DNA from: Clostridiales bacterium UBA3259
GTDB lineage: Bacteria > Bacillota_A > Clostridia > Oscillospirales > Oscillospiraceae
Assembly: GCA_002362625.1 (NCBI GenBank)
Contig: DEUP01000005.1
Location: forward strand, 6,022-11,898
DNA length: 5,877 nt
Direction: 5' to 3'
The notes below the pieces were generated by a model. The model saw only the letters and a list, made by a program, of their open reading frames with translations, was not told the DNA's origin and searched no databases. Within the stretch, counting starts at the first letter, position 1, and each line of letters begins with the position of its first letter. This document shows, piece by piece, positions 1 through 4,769 of the stretch. A program made the translations under genes and the position numbers.

Positions 1-47
1 TCTGCCTCGGTGCCGTAGTAGTAGTCCAGATTCAAGTTTGACGGCAT
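1..47 (-). CDS. RepA-like replication initiator, N-terminal fragment (runs off the window)
   Basis: Only 15 complete codons are visible: an ATG at 47-45 followed by MPSNLNLDYYYGTEA. A DYYYGTEA-like stretch just after the start resembles the N-terminus of RepA_N-type replication initiators carried by integrative elements and plasmids of gut Clostridia, where YYG-x-EA normally precedes a QxSFYRIPK segment that would lie outside this window. AAAGGAG (63-57) lies nine bases before the ATG and is a good ribosome binding site. It follows a DUF5348-like gene on the same strand, a known neighbourhood for this initiator, but two terminator-like hairpins lie between them. The gene is cut by the window edge, so the identification rests on a short motif plus context. 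If correct, the product would start replication of the mobile element. Confidence 0.55.
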   Translation of the reverse strand, partial: MPSNLNLDYYYGTEA

Positions 48-52
48 GGTAC

Positions 53-124
53 TCAACTCCTTTGAAATCTGCGGAGAAACAAAAAAGCGCCCCGGTGACT
101 GTTGGTAGTCACCAGGGCGCTCAT
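53..124 (-). CDS. Possible 23-codon leader peptide overlapping a terminator hairpin upstream of repA
   Basis: An ATG at 124-122 opens a frame of 23 codons (MSALVTTNSHRGAFLF, then LRRFQRS) that ends in TGA at 55-53. The frame runs through the whole 87-120 hairpin and its U-tract. Its stop lies between the repA ribosome binding site (63-57) and the repA ATG at 47, so a translating ribosome would both open the hairpin and arrive at the repA start. This layout fits a translated leader that lets transcription continue into repA. The weak point is initiation: AGGAG (130-126) is only one base from the ATG, which is too close, and the in-frame GTG at 112 is too far. No homologue is recognised. It could equally be a chance ORF. 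Confidence 0.3.
   Translation of the reverse strand: MSALVTTNSHRGAFLFLRRFQRS
81..120 (-). terminator. Rho-independent terminator-like hairpin directly upstream of repA
   Basis: A 14-bp stem (87-100 with 107-120) and a 6-base loop are followed on the minus strand by six T (86-81). All positions pair except one, which in RNA is a G-U wobble (93/114). It lies between the DUF5348-like gene and repA, so it would limit read-through into repA unless opened, for example by translation of the possible leader. Confidence 0.75.
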
Positions 125-156
125 GCTCCTGCCGCTTGTAATTTTGGCCGTAAACG

Positions 157-201
157 AAAAAAGCCACCCGAAACTGATGGTTAGTCAGTTGCGGGTGGCT
201 T
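157..201 (-). terminator. Rho-independent terminator after the DUF5348-like gene
   Basis: A 17-position stem (161-177 with 185-201, one mismatch at 171/191) and a 7-base loop are followed by six T on the minus strand (162-157, the first two also in the stem). It begins 11 bases after the stop codon of the upstream gene. Its loop region resembles that of the second hairpin at 81-120. Confidence 0.8.
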
Positions 202-211
202 ATCTGATGGA

Positions 212-658
212 TTATGCTGCCGATCTCACACGGACACGCAGCCCGTTCATAGGGAGATTTTTATAGCCAACGAGGTAGTAGTCCTCTCCGTTGTGTTCCA
301 CGGTGGTCCGGGTCCAGTAGGGAACATTGTGGTATTCGTCCGTCACCAGGGCCTCGATGTTGCTGCAACAATCGTAGTAGTGGCCCTTTGCCGTGTGATA
401 CTTCCCGGCGGTTCCCTTCCGCAGACGGCTGACCTCAACGATGGGCCGTGTCAGGTAGGAAATGTATTCCTCCACGTCTGCCAGTTTGTCCGTGATGCGC
501 CGCAGTTCCTCCCAAAGAAGAAGCTGCTCACCATCGGCAAAATCAATGTCCAGGCCGCTCAGATCGTCATAGTCCGTATAGGTAGAGAATTTGAGAAACT
601 GCGAAATGCTCCGGTTCAACTTGACAGCCTCCGAAAGCGCCGCTTGTAAATCTGCCAT
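212..658 (-). CDS. DUF5348-like mobile-element protein, 148 aa
   Basis: The product has two parts. Residues 1-75 are largely helical and charged. Residues about 80-145 match the DUF5348 pattern as I remember it: a GKYHTAKGHYYDCCSNIEAL stretch, an acidic segment, then W-TRTTVEHNGEDYYLVG and a closing NGLRVRVR. DUF5348 proteins are small, of unknown function, and common beside RepA-type genes on integrative elements of Clostridia, which matches the neighbour at 1-47. The ATG at 658 is chosen because AGGAGG lies nine bases before it. That ribosome binding site overlaps the TAG stop of the upstream gene, and the gap between the two genes is 13 bases, so the pair is probably co-transcribed and translationally coupled. 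No catalytic motif is visible. The family call is from memory of the motif, not a search. Confidence 0.7.
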   Translation of the reverse strand: MADLQAALSEAVKLNRSISQFLKFSTYTDYDDLSGLDIDFADGEQLLLWEELRRITDKLADVEEYISYLTRPIVEVSRLRKGTAGKYHTAKGHYYDCCSNIEALVTDEYHNVPYWTRTTVEHNGEDYYLVGYKNLPMNGLRVRVRSAA

Positions 659-671
659 GCCGTGCTTCCTC

Positions 672-1175
672 CTATAAGTGTTCTTTCAACGTCTGCTGGA
701 CGGATCGGATATGTAATAGCCACTGTTTGAGGATTTCTTCGCTGGCCCATCCCTGATACTTCCAATGATCCGGGGTTTGAACGTTTTCCAACTCCGCCAG
801 AAGAGGCTGCAAGTCGGTTTTTGTGACGATAAAGTTTTTAATCTGGTGCCTAACCGGATCGTAATTCTCACCGACATAATCATAGACAACTAATTCCCCA
901 GTTTGATAGTAGTCGTAAAGACACTCCGCAACCAGGATCGCCGCATTGGTAAAGTCGTGCATAAGCACTTCGTTGATGTAGAAATCCGTACTTTTCGATG
1001 GCGGCTTCTGCTTGTACTGTTCGATTTCCTCTTGAATATTTTGCTTCAAGAGAGTAACAGCCTCTGACACGTTGAAAGCGGCAAAATTCACCTTTCTCAG
1101 TTGTTCCGCCACAATAGTGTCCAGCAGGTCTAAGCCATCGTCACTCTGCCTTACGGTAATGCCCCAGGCTCCCAT
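672..1175 (-). CDS. MGAWG-motif protein (DUF4259-like N-terminus), 167 aa
   Basis: The protein begins MGAWGITVRQSDDGLDLLD. The pattern MGAWG, then S/E-D-D/E-x-LD, is the signature start of DUF4259-like proteins, a group of unknown function often found on mobile elements and in accessory regions. The rest is acidic and mostly helical, with a middle segment FTNAAILVAECLYDYYQTGEL and a C-terminal region resembling the helical tails of relatives. No catalytic residues, signal peptide or membrane segment are apparent. A TTG at 1181 would add two residues, but the ATG at 1175 is preferred because AGGAGG precedes it by six bases and the family begins at MGAWG. Its GC content appears lower than that of rsmE, consistent with acquired DNA. 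It is the first gene of a minus-strand run leading to the DUF5348-like gene and repA; I see no convincing promoter before it. Confidence 0.75.
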   Translation of the reverse strand: MGAWGITVRQSDDGLDLLDTIVAEQLRKVNFAAFNVSEAVTLLKQNIQEEIEQYKQKPPSKSTDFYINEVLMHDFTNAAILVAECLYDYYQTGELVVYDYVGENYDPVRHQIKNFIVTKTDLQPLLAELENVQTPDHWKYQGWASEEILKQWLLHIRSVQQTLKEHL

Positions 1176-1203
1176 TTCCAACCTCCTTCTCGGTCTGAAA
1201 AAA

Positions 1204-1348
1204 TTTGTCCTTTAAGTGCAGCCCTGGTTTTTCACCCCCTCCCGTAGGCCCCATTTGAGGGCCGTTTTTAGTGGAAAAAGAATAAGGACAAACCAGCCAA
1301 CCCGTTGCAACGCAAGGGTTTTCCGATTTGTCCTTATTATGCCATAAG
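1204..1348. other. Non-coding junction between the minus-strand element genes and the recombinase remnant
   Basis: This stretch encodes no convincing protein. It holds three copies of a TTTGTCCTT motif: plus strand at 1204-1212 and 1327-1335, and inverted at 1284-1292. It also holds a weak plus-strand terminator-like hairpin (GGCCC 1247-1251, GGGCC 1259-1263, then GTTTTT), and the nested palindrome listed separately. Homology to the recombinase begins only at about 1349, so a rearrangement boundary lies at or near the right edge. Confidence 0.5.
1281..1338. repeat. Nested inverted repeat beside the truncated recombinase
   Basis: The outer arms AATAAGGACAAA (1281-1292) and TTTGTCCTTATT (1327-1338) are perfectly complementary over 12 bp. 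Inside them a second hairpin pairs AACCC (1299-1303) with GGGTT (1316-1320) and TTGC (1305-1308) with GCAA (1312-1315), leaving one bulged G and a three-base loop. CCTTAT (1332-1337) can instead pair with ATAAGG (1344-1349). The structure ends about 10 bp left of where recombinase homology starts. Possible roles are a recombination site, an element end or a transcript structure; the sequence does not decide between them. Confidence 0.65.
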
Positions 1349-1524
1349 GGCACACATTCGCAAGTCTGCTGCTGGCAAAAGAAGAACCCCTGATCAACGT
1401 GTCCAACTTCCTGGGTCACAGCACCATCAGCACCACCGCCAACATTTATGCCCATCTGGATAAATCCAGCAAGCAGCATAGTGCCGATATCATCACCGGT
1501 ATTTTGCAGCCCAGCAACAGCTAA
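1349..1524 (+). pseudogene. Tyrosine recombinase/integrase, C-terminal remnant
   Basis: The frame ending in TAA at 1522-1524 reads HTFASLLLAKEEPLINVSNF, then LGHSTISTTANIYAHLDKSS, then a short tail. This is the C-terminal end of a phage-integrase-family tyrosine recombinase: LGHSTISTT carries the second conserved His, and the Tyr of NIYAHL is the DNA-cleaving residue. Everything before HTFAS is missing, including the arm-binding and core-binding domains, the first catalytic Arg, the catalytic Lys and the Arg of the HxxR motif. An in-frame TAA at 1345-1347 stands directly before the break. About 58 codons remain of a gene that is normally 300-400, so it cannot be active. The linked HTH gene starts 40 bases downstream, as expected from an original int-xis-type pair. 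Confidence 0.85.
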
Positions 1525-1564
1525 GGCATCTCGCACAGGGGTGCCTCATTTTATGGAGGTCATT

Positions 1565-2158
1565 ATGAAAGACTATATGACAGGAAGCGAACTAAGGCAA
1601 TACCTGCATATCTCCACCAGGAAGATGAAATATCTGATGGATTACAATTACATACCCCATGAAAACACCGGGAAGCCAACCCACAAGTACCGCATCCTCC
1701 GTTCCGATGTGGAAGCCTTCAAATTACGGATGGAGCAGGAACCATTTTTTCTGGCGCATCTGGATGGGCACTTTAGCAGTCGGGACCCAAAGCCACCACG
1801 ACATATTGCACCCTTCGACTATTCCGGGCTAAAGGTGTTCCTGACTCGGCGGTGGATTGATGCGCCGGATGCACTTACAATAGACCAGGCAGCAAAGCTA
1901 CTGGGCACCAACTGGAGCAAACTTCTTTGGCTGAATCGGGATGGGGATCTGCAAATGATTGTCGTCAGAGGAAAGAAGTATTTTTTCAAGGAAAACATCA
2001 TTGAATACCTGATTAGACCTGAGGTAACCCTTAGACCCAAAATCGGCAACTACAAAGAGGTGGTCAGCGAGTTCAAGAAAAAGCAATGCCGTATGCGGGA
2101 GAATGAAATTCGCCGTCAAAAACGTGCAGCCAAACGGGAAAAAGGAAACGAAAAGTAA
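1565..2158 (+). CDS. Excisionase-like protein with two HTH domains, 197 aa
   Basis: Two helix-turn-helix-like segments are visible. The first, about residues 5-55, reads MTGSELRQYLHISTRKMKYL, then a turn and KYRILRSDVEAFK. The second, about residues 103-150, reads LTIDQAAKLLGTNWSKLLWL, then VVRGKKYFFKENIIEYL. Both follow the excisionase/MerR-like pattern of a helix pair, then a wing containing a basic or aromatic strand, then a helix beginning with an acidic residue. The last 30 residues are strongly basic, suiting DNA contact. The ATG at 1565 is preferred over an earlier in-frame ATG because GGAGG lies five bases before it and the earlier reading overlaps the recombinase tail in another frame. 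In related elements such a protein follows the integrase and may direct excision; that role is inferred from position. Here its integrase partner is destroyed, so it may be an orphan. The frame itself is intact. Confidence 0.7.
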   Translation: MKDYMTGSELRQYLHISTRKMKYLMDYNYIPHENTGKPTHKYRILRSDVEAFKLRMEQEPFFLAHLDGHFSSRDPKPPRHIAPFDYSGLKVFLTRRWIDAPDALTIDQAAKLLGTNWSKLLWLNRDGDLQMIVVRGKKYFFKENIIEYLIRPEVTLRPKIGNYKEVVSEFKKKQCRMRENEIRRQKRAAKREKGNEK

Positions 2159-2165
2159 ATGGAGC

Positions 2166-2195
2166 CAGGGGGGCGGGCACTTTTCCCGCCCCCTG
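2166..2195 (+). terminator. GC-rich hairpin after the excisionase-like gene
   Basis: Starting eight bases after the stop codon, CAGGGGGGCGGG pairs with CCCGCCCCCTG across a CACTTTT loop, with one bulged G. No U-tract follows (TAATTCTAATAAAAA), so it is a strong stem but not a textbook terminator. It may act as a weak terminator or a 3'-end-stabilising structure. Confidence 0.5.
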
Positions 2196-2196
2196 T

Positions 2197-2227
2197 AATT
2201 CTAATAAAAACCAGAAAAATTCTAATA
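2197..2227. repeat. Two 10-bp direct repeats, 21 bp apart
   Basis: AATTCTAATA occurs at 2197-2206 and 2218-2227, a centre-to-centre distance of 21 bp, or two helical turns. CCAGAAAA follows the first copy (2211-2218) and occurs again near 2312. The region is A-rich and non-coding, between the excisionase-like gene and the tRNA. It could hold protein binding sites such as recombinase arm sites, or be chance in AT-rich DNA. Confidence 0.4.
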
Positions 2228-2321
2228 TAAAAATGTGTGTTCCAGTAAATGCGGCGAAAAAAGCGAGCTTTGCCAAAACCAAAAAACAAGAATAATTTTG
2301 ACCAGAAAATGAGTAAAAGCT

Positions 2322-2360
2322 AAAAAATATCCTGCAAAATCCATACATTTTGCAGGATAT
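2322..2360 (-). terminator. Terminator of the tRNA-Ser transcript
   Basis: A perfect 14-bp stem (2327-2340 with 2347-2360) and a 6-base loop are followed by a run of T on the minus strand (2326-2322). It begins at the base directly after the tRNA CCA end. This is a textbook intrinsic terminator. Confidence 0.92.
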
Positions 2361-2454
2361 TGGCGGAGGGTTAGGGATTCGAACCCTAGGTGGGTTTTTG
2401 ACACCCATCACTGGTTTTCAAGACCAGCTCCATAAACCGCTCGGACAACCCTCC
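2361..2454 (-). tRNA. tRNA-Ser (anticodon UGA)
   Basis: The minus strand from 2454 to 2361 folds as a class II tRNA. The acceptor stem is GGAGGGT with ACCCTCC. The D-arm region is TCCGAGCGGTTTATGGA, the anticodon arm is CTGGT-CTTGAAA-ACCAG with UGA at 2420-2418, and the T-arm is TAGGG-TTCGAAT-CCCTA. A long variable arm (GGGTG and CACCC-type pairing around a A-rich loop) is diagnostic for serine or leucine, and the UGA anticodon fixes serine (UCN codons, mainly UCA). The discriminator is G, and CCA is encoded at 2363-2361. It has no obvious promoter of its own. The nearest good one is at 2632-2660, upstream of a shortened copy, so both are probably transcribed together. Its 3' end faces the mobile-element debris, which is the usual orientation for a tRNA used as an integration site. 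Confidence 0.95.
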
Positions 2455-2484
2455 GTATTTGGGCAATTTTCAATTTTCTTAGAA

Positions 2485-2519
2485 AAAACGTTAGAGTTGC
2501 TACGCCGCAGAAAACGTTA
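2485..2519. repeat. Two AAAACGTTA direct repeats in the spacer between the tRNA copies
   Basis: AAAACGTTA occurs at 2485-2493 and 2511-2519, 26 bp apart, in the non-coding spacer between the intact tRNA-Ser and the shortened copy. No coding signal or clear promoter for the intact tRNA is visible in 2455-2559. The function is unknown and the repeats may be chance. Confidence 0.35.
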
Positions 2520-2559
2520 CAATTCAAAAAGTGCTAGAGTCGCAGGGATTTTTCGCCTT

Positions 2560-2622
2560 GGAGGTTCCAAAATGCAGTCAGGATTTCAAGACCAGCTCCA
2601 TAAACCACTCGGACAAACCTCC
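2560..2622 (-). pseudogene. Shortened tRNA-Ser-like copy (5' half plus acceptor strand)
   Basis: Reading the minus strand from 2622, the first 39 bases match the 5' half of the intact tRNA-Ser, through the acceptor strand, D-arm and anticodon loop (CTGGTCTTGAAA, again UGA), with three differences. After the anticodon loop the similarity stops: the 3' side of the anticodon stem, the long variable arm and the T-arm are absent. A perfect 7-base complement to the new acceptor strand, AACCTCC (2566-2560), still closes the molecule at 63 bases. One acceptor pair differs from the intact gene in a compensatory way (G-C to T-A at the sixth pair). No CCA follows. It lacks the parts needed for serylation and ribosome function, so it is probably a deletion relic of a second tRNA-Ser gene or an old integration scar. 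Confidence 0.65.
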
Positions 2623-2631
2623 ATTTAAAAA

Positions 2632-2660
2632 ACTATATCATTTTTCGGGGAAAAAGTCAA
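2632..2660 (-). promoter_or_regulatory. Strong promoter driving the tRNA-Ser copies
   Basis: On the minus strand TTGACT (2660-2655), a 17-bp spacer and TATAGT (2637-2632) form a near-consensus sigma-A promoter. Transcription should start near 2625, about three bases before the 5' end of the shortened tRNA copy, which is the usual spacing for tRNA genes. The intact tRNA begins about 170 bases further on, with no terminator between. Confidence 0.8.
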
Positions 2661-2701
2661 TAGGGTAGGGGAAAGACACAATTTAATGCTGTAAGAAACC
2701 C

Positions 2702-2730
2702 TTGAAAGAATTCTCTTTTTCTGCTACACT
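2702..2730 (+). promoter_or_regulatory. Promoter of rsmE
   Basis: TTGAAA (2702-2707), a 17-bp spacer and TACACT (2725-2730) lie 27 bp before the rsmE start codon. It diverges from the tRNA promoter at 2632-2660, so the roughly 40 bp between the two serve both directions. Confidence 0.65.
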
Positions 2731-2756
2731 ATAAAAAACAATGGAGGAATCTCCCT

Positions 2757-3473
2757 ATGGTTCGATTTTTTGTTACGCCCCAGGACTTAGACAGTGATTT
2801 TGTGACCCTTACCGGGGAAAACGAACAGCATAAAAAGGTGCTTCGGCTGAAAGACGGAGAACAGATACTCCTATGCGACGGACAGGGCAGGGAGGCGGTG
2901 TGCCGGATCAACGGGGACGGTGTGACAGTGGAGCAGCGTCGCCCGTCAGAGACCGAGGCCGGTGTCTTTGTCACCGTCTATATGGCCTTCCCGAAGGCGG
3001 ACAAGCTGGAACACGTTATTCAGAAGGCCACAGAGCTTGGAGCGGCGGAGATCGTGGCCTTTCCCTCTGCCCGGTGCGTTTCCCGGCCCGATGATAAGAG
3101 CCTGAAAAAGAAGCTGGAACGATGGCAGAAGATTGCCCAATCCGCCGCCCAGCAGTCCGGCCGAGGCAGGATCCCTCAGGTGATGGTGCTGGGGAGCTTC
3201 CGGGAGGCATTGGAACGGGGAGGGAAGGCGGACAAGCCTCTCCTGTTCTACGAAAATGAGCAGGCCCTGACCTTGAAAATGGCCCTATCAAGGGAACCCT
3301 GCCAAACCGTCAGCCTGCTGACCGGTCCGGAGGGCGGCCTGGAGGAGAAGGAAGTGGAGCAGGCCAGGGAAGCAGGCTGGACGGTCTGCACCCTGGGCAA
3401 ACGGATCCTTCGCTGTGAGACAGCGCCTCTGTGCGCCCTATCCGCCGTAATGTATGACGCAGGGGAATTTTAG
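2757..3473 (+). CDS. rsmE: 16S rRNA (uracil-1498-N3)-methyltransferase RsmE, 238 aa
   Basis: RsmE methylates N3 of U1498 in helix 44 of 16S rRNA in the assembled 30S subunit, using S-adenosylmethionine. It is a cytoplasmic SPOUT-fold enzyme. The N-terminal PUA-like part (about residues 1-70) has the typical HKKVLRLKDGEQ. The methyltransferase domain shows KADKLEHVIQKATELG (80-95), RWQKIAQSAAQQSGR (122-136), the SAM-pocket motif LLTGPEGGLEEKEV (187-200) and the knot motif LGKRILRCETAPLCAL (213-228). At 238 residues it is close to the family's usual length and appears complete. The ATG at 2757 follows GGAGG by nine bases. The gene has its own promoter and stands alone: prmA, its common upstream partner, is not here and is replaced by the divergent tRNA locus. 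Its base composition is GC-rich, unlike the element DNA to the left, consistent with a core gene. Confidence 0.97.
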   Translation: MVRFFVTPQDLDSDFVTLTGENEQHKKVLRLKDGEQILLCDGQGREAVCRINGDGVTVEQRRPSETEAGVFVTVYMAFPKADKLEHVIQKATELGAAEIVAFPSARCVSRPDDKSLKKKLERWQKIAQSAAQQSGRGRIPQVMVLGSFREALERGGKADKPLLFYENEQALTLKMALSREPCQTVSLLTGPEGGLEEKEVEQAREAGWTVCTLGKRILRCETAPLCALSAVMYDAGEF

Positions 3474-3502
3474 GGAAGCACTGTCAATCCGCAGATGAAA
3501 AT

Positions 3503-3532
3503 GCCCCGCAAACGGAAATCTGTTTGCGGGGC
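3503..3532. terminator. Shared hairpin between convergent rsmE and the PadR operon
   Basis: GCCCCGCAAAC (3503-3513) pairs perfectly with GTTTGCGGGGC (3522-3532) across an 8-base loop. On the plus strand it is followed by TTGTGCGCTT. On the minus strand it is followed by ATTTTCAT, a somewhat better U-tract. It probably ends both the rsmE transcript and the operon running in from the right. Confidence 0.75.
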
Positions 3533-3565
3533 TTGTGCGCTTATAGAGCTGAAAAGGGGATAGCC

Positions 3566-4768
3566 TTATGGGTGATGTTCCGCTTCATGAGGCTCCTCTT
3601 CGTGGTGATTCTGGGAGCTGACAGTGGGAACGTCCGGCGCGGTGGGCACCTCAGCCGCGGAAGGGAGAAGGGACTTCGTTTCAGAAGATTCCGTAGGGAG
3701 GGCTTCGGTAACAGGCAGGCTGTCGCTTCTGCGAATGGTCACATCACTGCTCATACCGTCCACTTCGATAAAGCAGCGTCCATCCCCGCAGACATGACTG
3801 TTGTTGCGCATGGTGGTGGGAAAGTCGGAGGTAAAGCCGTTGCTCATGCCGTCCATCTTCACGCTAAAGCCCGTATCCTCGGGAAGGGTCAGATCCAAAT
3901 CCCCGGACATGGAATCCACCTTCATGCGGCTGGGAGTGTTGTACAGCACGCCGGTGAACTTGGCGGAGGCGGCATCAAAGTCCAGGGTGTTCAGGGTTCC
4001 TTCCAGGTACACATCTCCGGAGGCGGTATCCACGTCCAGATCCATAATATTGCAGTTCTGGAACCGGCAGATGCCGCTGGCACTGTCCACTTCCACCTCA
4101 CGGATGGTCATGTCGGAAACCCGCAGGGCAGTGGAGGCGGTGTCCAATTCCAGCTCGTCGCAAGTCCAGTCCTTCGGCACCAGAATGGTCAGATCCTTGT
4201 CGTCAATGTTGAACAGCCCAAAATGAAGATTGTCTTCACAATAGTCGATGTCCAGCTTGTTATCCTTCAGCTTCCAGACCATGGGATATCTGCTGCCGGA
4301 TTCGTAGAAACTGATTTCCTCTACCTCGGCGGACTTTACGGTGATTTCGCCGGAGACCCAGTCTACGCTGATTTTCTCCACCTGGTCGGCAGGGACGCTG
4401 TAGCTGTCAGGGGTATCCAGAGATTCCGTCTGAATCCACCCGGAGATGGGGCTGCTGACGTAGGCCCACTGCTGGCCGTTGATGGATTCGGTCCTTTCGA
4501 TGGTGATTTCTTCACCGGCGTTGATCACACCTTCAATGCTGCTTTGGGTGTTTGGGGAACTGTGGACATCGGTATTTTCTTTAGCGGCAGAGTTGACCGA
4601 AGAAGCCATATTCCCTTCAAGGGGAGCGGTGGCGGCGGTGCTGTTCCACAGATTCCGGTTGGTATAGCGCCGGAATGACCGATATCCCAGTCCCGCGGCC
4701 AGAATGCCAAGAAGCAGCACCAGGACGATGCTCCAAATGATAATGCGAATAATCGCGCTTTTTTTCAT
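3566..4768 (-). CDS. Membrane-anchored DUF4097-like beta-repeat protein, 400 aa
   Basis: Residues 6-29 (IIRIIIWSIVLVLLLGILAA and following) form one membrane anchor, with basic residues on both sides and no lipobox, so the bulk is probably extracytoplasmic. After a Ser/Thr/Asn-rich linker, residues about 78-118 (EGVINAGEEITIERTESING, then QQWAYVSS, then GWIQTESL) resemble a bacterial SH3 domain. From about 130 to 350 the chain repeats a V-D-x-x-S-G-x-hydrophobic pattern (VDWVSGEITV, VDSASGICRF, VDTASGDVYL, VDSMSGDLDL, VDGMSSDVTI), the signature of DUF4097-type beta-solenoid proteins. A Pro/Ser/Thr-rich stretch leads to a tail rich in His and Glu (NHHEEEPHEAEHHP), which could bind metal. It is the last gene of the PadR operon: its ATG is one base after the upstream stop, and AAGGAG precedes it. 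The role is unknown; envelope sensing or scaffolding is inferred from family and context. Confidence 0.8.
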   Translation of the reverse strand: MKKSAIIRIIIWSIVLVLLLGILAAGLGYRSFRRYTNRNLWNSTAATAPLEGNMASSVNSAAKENTDVHSSPNTQSSIEGVINAGEEITIERTESINGQQWAYVSSPISGWIQTESLDTPDSYSVPADQVEKISVDWVSGEITVKSAEVEEISFYESGSRYPMVWKLKDNKLDIDYCEDNLHFGLFNIDDKDLTILVPKDWTCDELELDTASTALRVSDMTIREVEVDSASGICRFQNCNIMDLDVDTASGDVYLEGTLNTLDFDAASAKFTGVLYNTPSRMKVDSMSGDLDLTLPEDTGFSVKMDGMSNGFTSDFPTTMRNNSHVCGDGRCFIEVDGMSSDVTIRRSDSLPVTEALPTESSETKSLLPSAAEVPTAPDVPTVSSQNHHEEEPHEAEHHP

Positions 4769-4769
4769 A

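Noticed and set aside
293..649. A 118-codon plus-strand frame
   Set aside because: It is antisense to the DUF5348-like gene, has no good ribosome binding site and has no recognisable domain.
1141..1536. Minus-strand frames of 131 and 64 codons across the palindrome and recombinase remnant
   Set aside because: They are antisense to clear integrase residues (LGHSTISTT, NIYAHL) and cross a rearrangement junction; no initiation signal supports them.
1448..1564. An earlier in-frame ATG for the HTH gene at 1448
   Set aside because: The added residues are the recombinase tail read in another frame. The ATG at 1565 has GGAGG at five bases and starts directly before the first HTH.
2485..2519. AAAACGTTA repeats considered as a CRISPR-like or origin-like array
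   Set aside because: Only two short copies exist, with no regular array and no associated genes.
2350..2628. A 92-codon plus-strand frame with an apparent protein repeat (GFQDQLHKPLGQ twice)
   Set aside because: The repeat is the antisense reading of the tRNA-Ser gene and its shortened copy, not a protein repeat.
3524..4678. A 384-codon open frame on the plus strand, rich in Gly and His
   Set aside because: It lies fully opposite the DUF4097-like gene, which has a ribosome binding site, operon context and clear domain repeats. The plus-strand frame has no recognisable domain and its composition reflects the complement of the repeats.
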